Source: Cyclobacteriaceae bacterium (GTDB lineage: Bacteria; Bacteroidota; Bacteroidia; Cytophagales; Cyclobacteriaceae). From it: a stretch of 64,000 nt of DNA. Every line of letters begins with the position of its first letter. Within the stretch, counting starts at the first letter, position 1. Below the pieces are notes generated by a model, which ran no database searches, had not been told where the DNA came from, and saw only the letters and a list, made by a program, of their open reading frames with translations. The stretch lies in the NCBI GenBank assembly GCA_022841475.1, contig JALHRJ010000009.1, forward strand, positions 1 through 64,000, given 5' to 3'. Both the position numbers and the translations under genes were made by a program. This document shows, piece after piece, positions 13,556-23,092 of the stretch.

Positions 13556-14580
13556 ACCGACTGATAAAAATCAAGCGAAGCATCAATTTCATCTAAGCTA
13601 ACTTCCACATCCCACCGGGCCTTACCAATTCCTTCGGTCAAGGCCATTAAAATCTTATTGTCTCTGTTTTTCTTATCCTGACTCATCATTTCGAGAATAG
13701 CCTTTCGGTTGACCGGCAAGTTAACTTCCGGATAAGTCTGCTTCAGGTATTCGCTGATTTGGGAAAATTCTGAGCCGGTAAGTAGCTTTTTCTTTTGTGC
13801 AATGAAGGCTTCAGCAATCATACCAACCGCAATGGCTTCACCATGAAAGATGCGGTGGCCCGATTCGAGAAAGTAGCTTTCAACAGCATGACCAACCGTG
13901 TGGCCGAAATTCAGAATTTTGCGGAGACCCTTTTCTTTAGGATCTTTTTCAATAACCGATTTCTTGAAGTTTACGGAATGAGCAATAAGGGAATTCCAAT
14001 CCTGTTCTTGAAATGATTTTTTTCTAAGGGTATCCCACATCGCCCTATCAGAAATCAGACAATGTTTGATCACCTCGGCAAAGCCTGATCGCAATTCTCT
14101 TTCCGGCAGGGTAGCCAGAAACGCAGGACTGATCAGCGTAGCGGCTGGCTCGCAAAACACCCCGATATGATTTTTGAATTGTTGAAAATCGATCCCCAGT
14201 TTTCCCCCTACGCTGGCATCTACCTGGGCCAGCAGGGTAGTGGGCATCAGTACAAAATCAATTCCGCGCTTATACGTGGCGGCACAAAACCCTCCGAGGT
14301 CGCCAGGTACACCACCCCCCAGAATTATTAAGAGAGAATGGCGGTCTGTCTGAAGGTCGGTTAGCTTTTTCCAAACCAACTGACAAGTATTAAGATTTTT
14401 ATGTTCCTCCCCAGCAGGGATAACTAGTACAGTATGCGGGGGGAGAACCTCTTTAATCAATGGATAGCAAAAGTGCTCTGAGTTTAGGTCGGTGAGGACA
14501 GCAATTTTAGAATATGCTTTTCCCGTTAGAAATTCGGTTATTAACTGGCCTGGGTTTGAGTGGATTGAGATGATGGACAT
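13546..14580 (-). CDS. aroB: 3-dehydroquinate synthase
   Basis: The product has 344 residues. It converts DAHP to 3-dehydroquinate with NAD+ and a divalent metal, the second shikimate step. Visible features are the NAD-binding GGGVPGDLGGFCAATYKRG, MPTTLLAQVDASVGGKLGID (catalytic Lys/Asp strip), GFAEVIKHCLI (metal ligand Glu), LNFGHTVGHAVE and HGEAIAVGM (metal ligand His residues). The N-terminal third, which includes PAGEEHKNL, is standard. Most enzymes have GGGVVGDLAG where this has GGGVPGDLGG, a conservative change. The gene is on the aroA strand but separated from it by the small YtxH gene in the opposite direction, so they are unlikely to be one operon. Confidence 0.96.
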   Translation of the reverse strand: MSIISIHSNPGQLITEFLTGKAYSKIAVLTDLNSEHFCYPLIKEVLPPHTVLVIPAGEEHKNLNTCQLVWKKLTDLQTDRHSLLIILGGGVPGDLGGFCAATYKRGIDFVLMPTTLLAQVDASVGGKLGIDFQQFKNHIGVFCEPAATLISPAFLATLPERELRSGFAEVIKHCLISDRAMWDTLRKKSFQEQDWNSLIAHSVNFKKSVIEKDPKEKGLRKILNFGHTVGHAVESYFLESGHRIFHGEAIAVGMIAEAFIAQKKKLLTGSEFSQISEYLKQTYPEVNLPVNRKAILEMMSQDKKNRDNKILMALTEGIGKARWDVEVSLDEIDASLDFYQSVYT

Positions 14581-14680
14581 GAATCTATGTTCAGAATTCA
14601 GCTTTCTATTTACTTTCAGAACAAATTAAATCAATTCTTGTCTTTAGAGTGCGTAAGCCTATAAAAATCTGCGGCAATCT

Positions 14681-14688
14681 TATATTTG
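14681..14688 (+). promoter_or_regulatory. Promoter -7 element TATATTTG of the proline dehydrogenase gene
   Basis: This is an exact TAnnTTTG match ending 18 bases before the ATG at 14707. It overlaps a possible TTG start at 14686, which argues that the later ATG is the true start. No clear TTTG was seen at the expected -33 position. Confidence 0.55.
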
Positions 14689-14706
14689 TGCCGCAATTCA
14701 ATTGCC

Positions 14707-15894
14707 ATGGAAATACAGCCCCAAATTCAATTTGACGATACCGAAGTCGCCTTTTCTTATAAAAATGACCGCGAATTAAAAAAGGCCAATTTTATTTTTT
14801 CGATAGTCAACCACCCGTGGGTATCCAGCATAGCCACCGGTCTTGCAAAGACGAGTTTGTCCCTGAAGTTGCCGGTAAAAGGACTTATCCGATCAACGGT
14901 GTTCGAGCATTTTTGTGGTGGGGAAACCATCGAGCATAGTGTTAGCACCATTAATACCTTGAACCGGTTTCATGTTGGTGCTATACTCGACTTTTCTGCC
15001 GAAGGAGCTAAAAGTGAAGATGGTTTTGATCATACAACCGAAGAGATACTTAGAACACTGGACAAGGCCCGGGGCAATGCAGCCATACCTTTTACGGTTT
15101 TTAAATCAACGGGATTGGTCATGATGGAAGTGCTCGAAAAGGTTCAAAGCAAGAGTGAAATGTCGGCTGAGGAAAAGGAAGCCTATCAGCATTTTCGTGA
15201 TCGTGTAGAAAAAATCTGCGCAAGAGCTTTTGAATATGATGTGCCGGTAATGATCGATGCCGAAGACAGTTGGATCCAAAATCCCATCGATGAGCTCGCG
15301 TACGAGATGATGATGAAGTATAATCAGAAGCGAGCCATTGTTTACAATACCTATCAGATGTATCGCACGGATATGTTGGAAAACCTGCGCAATGCATTTC
15401 ATACTGCAGCCATGCACAATTATTACCTCGGTGTAAAAATGGTGCGCGGTGCTTACATGGAAAAGGAGGCGGAAAGGGCTGAGGAAATGGGATATCCAAA
15501 CCCTATTCATCCCAACAAACAAGCCACCGATGATTCGTTTAACAAGGGCCTCGCATTTTGTATTGATAACAAGCAGCGCATAAGTCTGATGTGTGGCTCA
15601 CACAACGAATACAGCAATCAATACCTGACTGTGCTGATGGAAAAGCACAGCATGAAAAATAATGATCCGCGGGTTTGGTTTGCACAGTTGCTGGGCATGA
15701 GCGATAACATCTCCTTTAATCTCGCGAAAGCCGGCTACAATGTGGTGAAGTATGTGCCTTATGGACCGGTGGAATTGGTCATGCCCTATCTTATTAGACG
15801 GGCTTCAGAAAATACTTCAGTGGCCGGACAAAGCAGTCGTGAGCTTACTATGATCCGTAAAGAATTGGCCCGAAGAAAAAAGACCAGGTCTTAG
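14707..15894 (+). CDS. Proline dehydrogenase (monofunctional, FAD-dependent)
   Basis: The product has 395 residues from the ATG at 14707. It oxidises proline to pyrroline-5-carboxylate, passing electrons to the quinone pool through FAD. Visible are a helical N-terminal segment, GAILDFSAEG, FTVFKSTGLV, VMIDAEDSWIQNPIDELAYEMM (barrel strand with the conserved Asp/Glu), VYNTYQMYRTD, GVKMVRGAYMEKE (FAD/substrate RGAY motif), LMCGSHNEYS and YVPYGPVELVMPYLIRRASEN, in which the Arg pair binds the proline carboxylate. No aldehyde dehydrogenase domain follows, so P5C oxidation must be done by another gene outside the window. The gene has its own promoter and is followed by lysS with separate signals. 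Confidence 0.93.
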   Translation: MEIQPQIQFDDTEVAFSYKNDRELKKANFIFSIVNHPWVSSIATGLAKTSLSLKLPVKGLIRSTVFEHFCGGETIEHSVSTINTLNRFHVGAILDFSAEGAKSEDGFDHTTEEILRTLDKARGNAAIPFTVFKSTGLVMMEVLEKVQSKSEMSAEEKEAYQHFRDRVEKICARAFEYDVPVMIDAEDSWIQNPIDELAYEMMMKYNQKRAIVYNTYQMYRTDMLENLRNAFHTAAMHNYYLGVKMVRGAYMEKEAERAEEMGYPNPIHPNKQATDDSFNKGLAFCIDNKQRISLMCGSHNEYSNQYLTVLMEKHSMKNNDPRVWFAQLLGMSDNISFNLAKAGYNVVKYVPYGPVELVMPYLIRRASENTSVAGQSSRELTMIRKELARRKKTRS

Positions 15895-15969
15895 CTTTCC
15901 CTCGTCAATGGGATTAATGATTGTCGATTGTCCATTTTCAATTATCCATTAACTAAGGCTTGAATTCAC

Positions 15970-15978
15970 TATTTTTGC
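15970..15978 (+). promoter_or_regulatory. Promoter -7 element TATTTTTGC of lysS
   Basis: This is an exact TAnnTTTGC match, 22 bases before the lysS ATG at 16001. No lysine riboswitch or T-box is visible in the short leader. Confidence 0.5.
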
Positions 15979-16000
15979 CTCTCAGAATAAACAATTCGTC

Positions 16001-17731
16001 ATGCAGTTGAGTGAACAGGAGATAATCCGAAGACAAAGCTTACAGGAACTTAATAAATTAGGCATCAACCCCTATCCGGCCGAACTATTTGAGATTAATG
16101 TTTCCGCGGCTGATATTCATAAGAACTATCCGAACCAGAAGATTGAATATAAAGATATTTCGCTGGCGGGCCGGATTATGTCGCGCAGGGTAATGGGCAA
16201 TGCCTCCTTTGCCGAATTGCAAGATGAAACCGGCCGCATCCAGGTTTATTTTCGCAGAGATGATATTTGCCCCGGTGAGGACAAGACTTTGTATAACACC
16301 GTGTTCAAAAAACTTTTGGATATTGGTGATATCATTGGTGTGAAAGGTTATGTGTTTACCACACAAACGGGTGAGATTTCTATTCATGTTACATCGTTCA
16401 AAATTTTATCGAAGTCGCTTCGTCCCTTGCCCATTGTTAAAGAAACCGTGGATGAGCAAGGCAATAAAGTTTTACACGATGCATTTACCGATCCCGAGCA
16501 ACGGTATCGCATGCGCTATGTTGACCTTGTTGTCAATCCACAGGTGCGGGATGCTTTTGTAAAGCGGACTAAGTTGGTTAACTCCATGCGCGAGTATCTG
16601 AATAACAAAGGTTATCTGGAAGTGGAAACTCCCATTCTGCAACCGCTTTATGGTGGAGCGGCTGCAAAGCCTTTTAAAACGCACCACAATACATTAGAAA
16701 TGACGCTGTACATGCGCATTGCCAATGAGTTGTATTTGAAGCGACTGATTGTGGGTGGTTTTAATGGTGTATATGAATTTTCAAAAGACTTCCGCAACGA
16801 GGGAATGTCTCGCTTTCATAATCCGGAGTTTACGCAGGTTGAATTGTATGTAGCGTATAAAGATTATTACTGGATGATGAATCTGGTGGAGGAGATGATT
16901 GAGAAGGTGGCGTTGGATCTTCACGGCACAACCGAAGTGAAAGTGGGTGAAAACCTGATTGATTTCAAAAGGCCCTGGAAACGTTTCACGATGTATGAAG
17001 CCATCCAGCACTTTACAGGAATAGATATTTCGCAGATGGATGAAGCTGCATTACGTGATACGTGCAAGCAACTTCATGTGCCCATGGATGCTACGATGGG
17101 TAAGGGAAAACTGATTGATCAGATTTTTGGCGAGAAGTGTGAGCCGAATTTAATTCAACCTACATTCATTACAGATTATCCTTTGGAGATGTCGCCATTG
17201 GCCAAAAAACATCGCAGTATACCCGGGCTGGTGGAGCGTTTTGAAGCCATTTGTAACAGAAAAGAAATCTGTAATTCCTTTTCAGAACTCAACGATCCCA
17301 TCGATCAGCGTGAGCGTTTTGAAGAGCAATTGGAATTAGGCAAGCGTGGTGATGAAGAAGCGATGACGCTGGATGAAGATTTTCTACGCGCCTTGGAATA
17401 CGGCATGCCCCCCACAGCAGGATTAGGTATTGGTATTGACCGGCTTGCCATGGTAATGACTAACTCTCCTTCTATTCAGGATGTGATTTTCTTTCCGCAA
17501 ATGAAACCCGAGAAGCAAGCAGAGGTAAGTACCGATGCGGACTTCGAAGCAATTGGAGTGCGTGCGGAACTGCTTCCTATTCTCCAAAAATTAGGTGTAA
17601 CAACAGTTACCAAGTTAAAGGAAATGAAAGCCACTAAGCTCTTCAATGATATACCAGGCATGCGCAAAAAGCTAAAGCTTGATGCCATTCAGAATCCTTC
17701 TCTTCAGGAAATTGAAGGTTGGTTGAAGTAG
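16001..17731 (+). CDS. lysS: Lysyl-tRNA synthetase, class II, with C-terminal extension
   Basis: The product has 576 residues. It charges tRNA-Lys. The OB-fold anticodon domain is at about residues 55-165 ([26 protein letters not shown]), then the class II core: [18 protein letters not shown] (motif 1), [21 protein letters not shown] (motif 2 with the FRNEG loop), [15 protein letters not shown] and [15 protein letters not shown] (motif 3). E. coli-type enzymes end shortly after motif 3, near residue 505. This one adds about 70 residues, starting near [20 protein letters not shown] and ending GWLK, that look like a helix-hairpin-helix-like domain ([24 protein letters not shown]). Such an extension is common in Bacteroidota and may aid tRNA binding, which is inference. 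It ends one base from the convergent gene. Confidence 0.96.
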   Translation: MQLSEQEIIRRQSLQELNKLGINPYPAELFEINVSAADIHKNYPNQKIEYKDISLAGRIMSRRVMGNASFAELQDETGRIQVYFRRDDICPGEDKTLYNTVFKKLLDIGDIIGVKGYVFTTQTGEISIHVTSFKILSKSLRPLPIVKETVDEQGNKVLHDAFTDPEQRYRMRYVDLVVNPQVRDAFVKRTKLVNSMREYLNNKGYLEVETPILQPLYGGAAAKPFKTHHNTLEMTLYMRIANELYLKRLIVGGFNGVYEFSKDFRNEGMSRFHNPEFTQVELYVAYKDYYWMMNLVEEMIEKVALDLHGTTEVKVGENLIDFKRPWKRFTMYEAIQHFTGIDISQMDEAALRDTCKQLHVPMDATMGKGKLIDQIFGEKCEPNLIQPTFITDYPLEMSPLAKKHRSIPGLVERFEAICNRKEICNSFSELNDPIDQRERFEEQLELGKRGDEEAMTLDEDFLRALEYGMPPTAGLGIGIDRLAMVMTNSPSIQDVIFFPQMKPEKQAEVSTDADFEAIGVRAELLPILQKLGVTTVTKLKEMKATKLFNDIPGMRKKLKLDAIQNPSLQEIEGWLK

Positions 17732-17732
17732 T

Positions 17733-18383
17733 TCAAAATCTGTAAAAGATTGACACCCCTGTTGCCGGTAAAGCCCGTAGTACTACGTTATTGAAACCTT
17801 GCGAAGTTTCGCTGGTTACGGTATTTGTATCATCATAGCTTTTCCAATAGGTTTCTTTCCTACCATAGGATAATCGCAAAAGCGCCTCCGTTGATACATA
17901 TAATCTATCCAGGATTTGAAATCTAATTCCCAGAAAGGGCGATACCCGCAACCCAACTTCTTTGTTTAAATTTTCATAATCCAATTGACCCGAGGAATAT
18001 TGCCCATCTTTATAATATTGGTAGAAGGGTGCTACATCACCACCATAATAAAATATCCATTTTTTGTTAAGTTGAATCTGTTTTTCTTTTCCTATTGAAA
18101 GACTAAATGAATAGTAATCTCTTTGTTGATAATAATTAGACGCTTGATAGGTGTTTGTCGTAATATCTGTATACAATTGGATGCCATACCGAACTGCCTT
18201 ATTAGAGGTTTTTTGTTTCTTCAGCATGAGATCAAAAGGATTCCCGGATGAGTTGATTATACCATTCAACAAAAAATTGGTATTGAATCCGATGTCTTTC
18301 GAGTATGCTTTAAGATCGGGTAACTCCTGACTAAAAGAATACGTGCTAGCTATAAGAAAAAGAATAGTAAGTTTCGTTTTCAT
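17733..18383 (-). CDS. Outer-membrane beta-barrel-like hypothetical protein
   Basis: The product has 216 residues. Signal peptide MKTKLTILFLIASTYSFSQ. The mature part has amphipathic strands with many Tyr and Phe (YGIQLYTDITTNTY, YYSFSLSIGKEKQ, WIFYYGGDVAPFYQYY, GLRVSPFLGIRFQILDRLYVSTEALLRLSYG). It ends LPATGVSIFYRF, with the terminal Phe that is the usual beta-barrel recognition signal for the BAM machine. A small barrel of 8-10 strands is likely. No named family. It ends one base from the end of lysS on the other strand, with no hairpin terminator visible between them. Confidence 0.75.
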   Translation of the reverse strand: MKTKLTILFLIASTYSFSQELPDLKAYSKDIGFNTNFLLNGIINSSGNPFDLMLKKQKTSNKAVRYGIQLYTDITTNTYQASNYYQQRDYYSFSLSIGKEKQIQLNKKWIFYYGGDVAPFYQYYKDGQYSSGQLDYENLNKEVGLRVSPFLGIRFQILDRLYVSTEALLRLSYGRKETYWKSYDDTNTVTSETSQGFNNVVLRALPATGVSIFYRF

Positions 18384-18486
18384 ATTCGATGGGTTTTATG
18401 TTTAAAACTATCTCGTTCACTTGTTTCAACAAAATTTGGTTCTCAGGTAGTTGTGCCACTGGCCGAATAACCAAATATTGGTTTGA

Positions 18487-21255
18487 TTAATTATCAAAGA
18501 AGTTTCTCTGCCGGTCAACTTTCAAATCCTGAAGCATACTGGATTTTATACCGATAGAGAAATTGTAAGATTGGTAAGCACCGAACGGCACCCAACTCAA
18601 ACTCATCTGCCAGCAATGCAAATCGCGGTTTAAACTAAGTTGCGTTTGTGTGATTGCTTTATTTTGAAAGTCGTAGCCGGAATTAAAAACTATTTTCCAT
18701 TTTTCTGTTAACGATAAGTCGCCATTAAACCGCATAGCCTGCGTAATGGCAGGATCTCGATTTTCCTGATGGCTGTAATCTACGTTATAACTAATGCGCA
18801 AATTCCAGGGAATGGAAAAGTCGACATATGCGTCAGGATTTTGGAGGAGATATCGTTTATCCGAATCAGAAAGTTCTGATTTGGCAATTTTATCGCGCGA
18901 TTCCGTATCACTATTTTGACCTTTTGGGTTCAGGTTGGTGCTGAATGCAAAGTTAGCCTGGGTAATGCGTGGTGCTCTTCCTGCATTCCAAACATAACGA
19001 CTGATTCTGCGCTCAGAAAAGATTGGTATTGTTTTGGTCTCAGGATCTTCATAATCAGTAATGATCATGCGATATTCGTACGGATCAAGCGTTGCACCAA
19101 AATTCAAATTGATTTTATCATTCAGAATATTGGTGTTGGCAGATAGCCCGAAGTTGGCAAGCTTAAATGAATCTGCCAGAAAGTTGTAGGAGGTAGAAAT
19201 TGAAAGCGTATTAAACAATGCGATTTTCCTGTCGACCGTATCTTTTGGGTTACGCACTTTCATTTCAATATTATTATTTACGCCTAACCCAAGCGAGCTA
19301 CTTTTACCTGGGCTGGCAGACCCATATATAAAGCTTTCATGACGGGACTTCAACACCTCTCTTGTATTGCCTGCGCCATCGGTTGTAGTAAAACGCTGGA
19401 AGTAGTCATATTTAGGATCACCAAAGTCGGGTTGAAAGCTGTAGCTCATCGAGGGATTGATTACGTGCCGGATTGATTTTAAGCGCTTGTTTTGATTCTT
19501 CGCATTATAGATACCATAAATACGTGTGTTCATACTCACGCCACCACCATAATTATAAACCCGATTAAAGCCATTAATTTTTGTTGATGTGAATGCCCTC
19601 GTAGAGTCGTTATAACTCCAGTCTAGTTTTTCGAAATACCAGCGCTCATCATAATTGATGCTGGGGCTAAGCGTCAGGAATTTTAATAATTTGAAAGACG
19701 TGCTCAACGGGATGTTGTGACGTACGCCTTTTTTGGCATTTTTAAAAAATATGGGAAGGTTATCAAGTGTAAAAGGAGCAATACTGTCGATCTGGTTTCC
19801 CTTCTCGTCAAAAGCAATACGGCCGAGGTTGTTGGTTATCTGATTGGTACCGTTCATCGAGTAGCGAACATTCAGATTCTGCAGCAACATACTTTCGTCT
19901 GCCGCTTTGAAAGGATAAATATTATTGACGTTGAAACTTACATCCGGCAAGGGTAAATCAACTTGTTTGGTACTGATGTTTTGACTGTGACGCAGGTTTA
20001 CCCCCAAACTAAGAGGTGTGCCCGGAAATGATTTGCTATAATTTATGCTGGAGCTAAGATTTTGAGTGGTGTTATCAATGCGCGAGGATTGTGCATTGGA
20101 GTTTACACCTATGAAGTTGTTGCTGTTGTAGGTTGAGCTGGCTGCATTTACCGAAGCGGAAAAACGGCCGGTGCCTTTACTTTGCGGACTATGACTCCAT
20201 AGCAACCGAAAGTCTTTGGTGTTAGTAGGGGCCTCGATATCATCATTGTTAACGTTGTTCGTAAACGTGAAATTAAATGCACCCCCGTAATGATATCGTT
20301 TGTTATAGTTACTGTTTAAATAGAGCGCGCTACCGCCTTTTGAATAAATATCGCCCGTAACGGCAAGTTTCACGTATTCATTAATATCAAAAAAATAGCC
20401 ACCGCCCCGCAGAAAAAATCCTCTTCTACGCTCTTCACCATAGGACGGCACGAGGATACCGGATGCACTTTTTTTAGGGGCTGGGAAGATTCCAAAGGCA
20501 AAACCTAACGGTGTGGGCACATCGTTAAATTCCATATAGAAAGGACCTGAAACCATTTTATCGCCCGGTATGGCTTTTACTTTTTTGGAGATAATACGAA
20601 AGTGCGGATGCGCCAGATCGCAGGTAGTATAGGCGTTGTTAATGGTGAAGAGCTCATTCTTTTCGTTTTTGTAAACTACCTCGCCATGCAGGAAGCCGTC
20701 TCCCTGTTTGGTTACAACCTCTGAGATTTTGGCCTTCTTATTTTTGAAGTTGTAAACCATGTCTTTGGTTTCATACTTCTCGTTGCCATTAATGAAAATA
20801 GGATACCCGATATGTTCGCCCGTAGAGTCGGCCCGGCTGTGGGCGGTGATGGTAGATAATTCGTAATCTATAACTATCTCTTCGGCCTGTAGCTCAATGT
20901 CACCATACTTAACTTTGGCTGCGCCATACAATTTGATGATTTTCTTTTCGAGGTTTGAATTGATGGAATCGCGGGCTGAATATGTAATGGTTGTTTCAAT
21001 GTCACTTTTGGGTTGAGCCTTTACCGAATCGACCTTAACTACTGCGGTATCGTTTTTGTTAGTTGATAGAGCTGGGGTTTTGATTGAATCCTTTTTAACG
21101 GGCAGACCACCCTCGGGTACCCTAACGGGTTTTTCTACCTGGGCAAGGCCAGTTTTAAAAACTAAAAGGAAAAAGAGAGGAATAATGAAACGAAACACAA
21201 CACCAATGGGCTCTGATTTGAATTTCAGGGGTTTAGCTTTTAGTGAAAAATTCAC
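18487..21255 (-). CDS. lptD: LPS-assembly outer-membrane protein, LptD family (Bacteroidota type)
   Basis: The product has about 922 residues from a proposed GTG at 21255; the frame is open to 21321. The signal is RFIIPLFFLLVFKTGLAQ. The N-terminal periplasmic OstA/LptA-like jellyroll region (about residues 110-270) shows KLYGAAKVKYGDIELQAEEIVID and NAYTTCDLAHPHFRI. Then comes the start of the barrel, GPFYMEFNDVPTPLGFAFGIFP, where the P...P hinge of LptD lies. About 600 residues of alternating beta strands follow. LptD inserts LPS into the outer leaflet with LptE. The family's disulfide Cys pairs are not obvious here (one visible in TTCDLA), as usual in this phylum. It diverges from the amidase gene with only about 46 bases between starts. 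Confidence 0.85.
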   Translation of the reverse strand: MNFSLKAKPLKFKSEPIGVVFRFIIPLFFLLVFKTGLAQVEKPVRVPEGGLPVKKDSIKTPALSTNKNDTAVVKVDSVKAQPKSDIETTITYSARDSINSNLEKKIIKLYGAAKVKYGDIELQAEEIVIDYELSTITAHSRADSTGEHIGYPIFINGNEKYETKDMVYNFKNKKAKISEVVTKQGDGFLHGEVVYKNEKNELFTINNAYTTCDLAHPHFRIISKKVKAIPGDKMVSGPFYMEFNDVPTPLGFAFGIFPAPKKSASGILVPSYGEERRRGFFLRGGGYFFDINEYVKLAVTGDIYSKGGSALYLNSNYNKRYHYGGAFNFTFTNNVNNDDIEAPTNTKDFRLLWSHSPQSKGTGRFSASVNAASSTYNSNNFIGVNSNAQSSRIDNTTQNLSSSINYSKSFPGTPLSLGVNLRHSQNISTKQVDLPLPDVSFNVNNIYPFKAADESMLLQNLNVRYSMNGTNQITNNLGRIAFDEKGNQIDSIAPFTLDNLPIFFKNAKKGVRHNIPLSTSFKLLKFLTLSPSINYDERWYFEKLDWSYNDSTRAFTSTKINGFNRVYNYGGGVSMNTRIYGIYNAKNQNKRLKSIRHVINPSMSYSFQPDFGDPKYDYFQRFTTTDGAGNTREVLKSRHESFIYGSASPGKSSSLGLGVNNNIEMKVRNPKDTVDRKIALFNTLSISTSYNFLADSFKLANFGLSANTNILNDKINLNFGATLDPYEYRMIITDYEDPETKTIPIFSERRISRYVWNAGRAPRITQANFAFSTNLNPKGQNSDTESRDKIAKSELSDSDKRYLLQNPDAYVDFSIPWNLRISYNVDYSHQENRDPAITQAMRFNGDLSLTEKWKIVFNSGYDFQNKAITQTQLSLNRDLHCWQMSLSWVPFGAYQSYNFSIGIKSSMLQDLKVDRQRNFFDN

Positions 21256-21301
21256 AACTTTGCGTAAAGTTATTGCAAATACTTCAGACATCGGTAAGAC
21301 A

Positions 21302-22084
21302 GTGAAGAATATCGGAACCAAGCTCCTCTTGTTAGCAATAACCTTGCTAAATTTCTCTGCTACTTCTTATACCCCTGAATTTAAGGTTTCAGTAGTTGTG
21401 ATCGATGCTGGCCATGGAGGTAAAGATCCCGGAACTTCGGGTAAGTCAACCAAGGAGAAAGACGTAGCCTTAAAGATCGCCCTCAAGCTGGGTAAATACA
21501 TTGAAGAAAATGTGGCGGGTGTCAAAGTAATTTATACCCGAAAAACCGACAAATACCTTGGTTTGGATGAAAGGGCGGCCATTGCAAACAAGAATAAGGC
21601 GGACCTATTTATTTGCATTCATGCAAATTCCTTAACGGGAGCGGTTGCCTATGGTACTGAAACGTATGTAATGGGATTGCACAAAGACAAAGATAATTTT
21701 GATGTAGCAAAGCGAGAGAATTCTGTTATTTTAATGGACCAGAATTATGAGGAACGATATGAAGGATTTGATCCAAAAAGTCCGGAATCTTACATTCTGT
21801 TTTCGTTAAATCAAACCGCCTATCAGGAAAATAGCTTGAAATTTGCGCAAAAGGTGGAAGAGCAGTTTAAGACAAGAGTAGGGAGGTCAAGCAGGGGCGT
21901 AAAACAAGCTGGTTTTATGGTACTTTGGAAAACAACGATGCCAAGTGTATTAATTGAAACGGGATTTTTATCTAACAGTAAAGAAGAAATGTTTCTTGCC
22001 AGCGATAACGGTCAGGACCTTATCGCTTCAGCTATATACCGTGCTTTTAAAGAATACAAAGCAGAAATTGAATCCATAAACTAA
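21302..22084 (+). CDS. N-acetylmuramoyl-L-alanine amidase (Amidase_3)
   Basis: The product has 260 residues from the GTG at 21302. That start gives the signal peptide MKNIGTKLLLLAITLLNFSATSY; the frame is open much further upstream but only as a shadow of lptD. The Amidase_3 zinc site is complete: VVIDAGHGGKDPG (His ligand), LDERAAIANK (Glu ligand), LFICIHANSL (His ligand) and SVLIETGFLSN (catalytic Glu). It cuts the amide bond between muramic acid and the stem peptide, mainly for daughter-cell separation. It lacks a LysM or AMIN domain, so it depends on other factors for localisation. The MCE gene follows after 7 bases, so the two are cotranscribed. Confidence 0.92.
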   Translation: MKNIGTKLLLLAITLLNFSATSYTPEFKVSVVVIDAGHGGKDPGTSGKSTKEKDVALKIALKLGKYIEENVAGVKVIYTRKTDKYLGLDERAAIANKNKADLFICIHANSLTGAVAYGTETYVMGLHKDKDNFDVAKRENSVILMDQNYEERYEGFDPKSPESYILFSLNQTAYQENSLKFAQKVEEQFKTRVGRSSRGVKQAGFMVLWKTTMPSVLIETGFLSNSKEEMFLASDNGQDLIASAIYRAFKEYKAEIESIN

Positions 22085-22091
22085 GTAAACT

Positions 22092-23066
22092 GTGAAGAAT
22101 AAAGAACTTAAAGTAGGCCTGTTTGTAACTGCAGCTCTGGTGCTGCTCTATTTTGGATTTAATTTTTTAAAGGGAATTGATTTTTTCACCACCACCAACA
22201 AGTATTATGTGGTGTATGATAATATTGATCAGCTGGCCGTTTCCAATCCGGTTCTGATCAATGGTTTCGCTGTGGGGCGGGTCAGTCGTATCAGTATCAT
22301 GCAACGGAAACAAAACAAGGTTTTGGTTGAGTTGATGATCGATTCGGATATTCAGGTAGGAGATTCCACCAAAGCAATTTTAAACAGCGATTTCCTTGGA
22401 GGCAAATCGATTTTATTGGTTATTGGTAAAATCACAAAACCCTTAAATCCCAAAGACACCCTGATAGCAGAGGTAGCAAAAGGTATGCTGGATGTGTTAT
22501 CTGAATCCGCTACCCCCGTGGCCGACAACCTGCAAACCACCCTCAGAAAGTTTAATATAATTCTTGATAATTTAACTAAAAACTCACAACAGTTGGATGC
22601 CATTTTTGTAAAGCTACAGGCTACTCCGGGTTTGATCAACAAGACTCTCATTACTACAAACGGAAAGATTGAGGACCTTTCCGTAAGTTTCAAAACTGTT
22701 GCTGATAATTTAAATGGTACCTTAACAGAGTTAAAACCCACCCTGGCCAATTTTAAAACTGTATCAGATTCCTTAAAAACATTGCAGCTCAACGAAACTA
22801 TTTCAACAGCAAAGTTAACCCTTACTAAACTTAACGCAACGCTGGACAATTTTGGGAAAGGCGATAACACTATGAGTAAACTTCTTACCGAAGATTCCTT
22901 ATATGTAAATCTGAATACCTTATTAATGAGTCTTGATACCCTGGCTACACACTTTAACAACAACCCCAAGCATTTTATGGCCCCGTTAGGTAAGAGTAAA
23001 AAGAAAGTAGAACGCGACCGGAGAAAAGAAGAAGAGGAGCGAAAGGCGGCTCAGGAGAAAAAATAG
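22092..23066 (+). CDS. MCE/MlaD family lipid-transport protein
   Basis: The product has 324 residues, GTG start. An N-terminal membrane anchor (KVGLFVTAALVLLYFGFNFLKG) is followed by one MCE domain (about residues 35-115): YDNIDQLAVSNPVLINGFAVGRVSRI and ILNSDFLGGKSILLV are the hallmark strands. The rest is a long predicted helix with repeated TLxKLNxxLxNF patterns, as in other MCE proteins that form a hexameric tunnel across the periplasm, and a charged KKKVERDRRKEEEERK tail. The MlaE permease and MlaF ATPase are not in the window and must be encoded elsewhere. The gene lies between the amidase and the acyl-CoA carboxylase in one run, linking wall cleavage, lipid transport and lipid supply. 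Confidence 0.88.
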   Translation: MKNKELKVGLFVTAALVLLYFGFNFLKGIDFFTTTNKYYVVYDNIDQLAVSNPVLINGFAVGRVSRISIMQRKQNKVLVELMIDSDIQVGDSTKAILNSDFLGGKSILLVIGKITKPLNPKDTLIAEVAKGMLDVLSESATPVADNLQTTLRKFNIILDNLTKNSQQLDAIFVKLQATPGLINKTLITTNGKIEDLSVSFKTVADNLNGTLTELKPTLANFKTVSDSLKTLQLNETISTAKLTLTKLNATLDNFGKGDNTMSKLLTEDSLYVNLNTLLMSLDTLATHFNNNPKHFMAPLGKSKKKVERDRRKEEEERKAAQEKK

Positions 23067-23092
23067 TTTATTCACCAAATATTTGCTGAACG

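Noticed and set aside
15106..15522. 138-residue antisense frame inside the proline dehydrogenase gene
   Set aside because: His-rich antisense shadow of a well-recognised enzyme; no independent support.
15900..16000. Lysine riboswitch or T-box upstream of lysS
   Set aside because: The leader after the -7 element is only about 20 bases and the rest has no recognisable structured motif.
22352..22969. 205-residue open frame antisense to the MCE gene
   Set aside because: It is a mirror of the MCE coding sequence with low-complexity Ser/Val/Leu composition; no motif, promoter or start context supports it, and the plus-strand protein is clearly MlaD-like.
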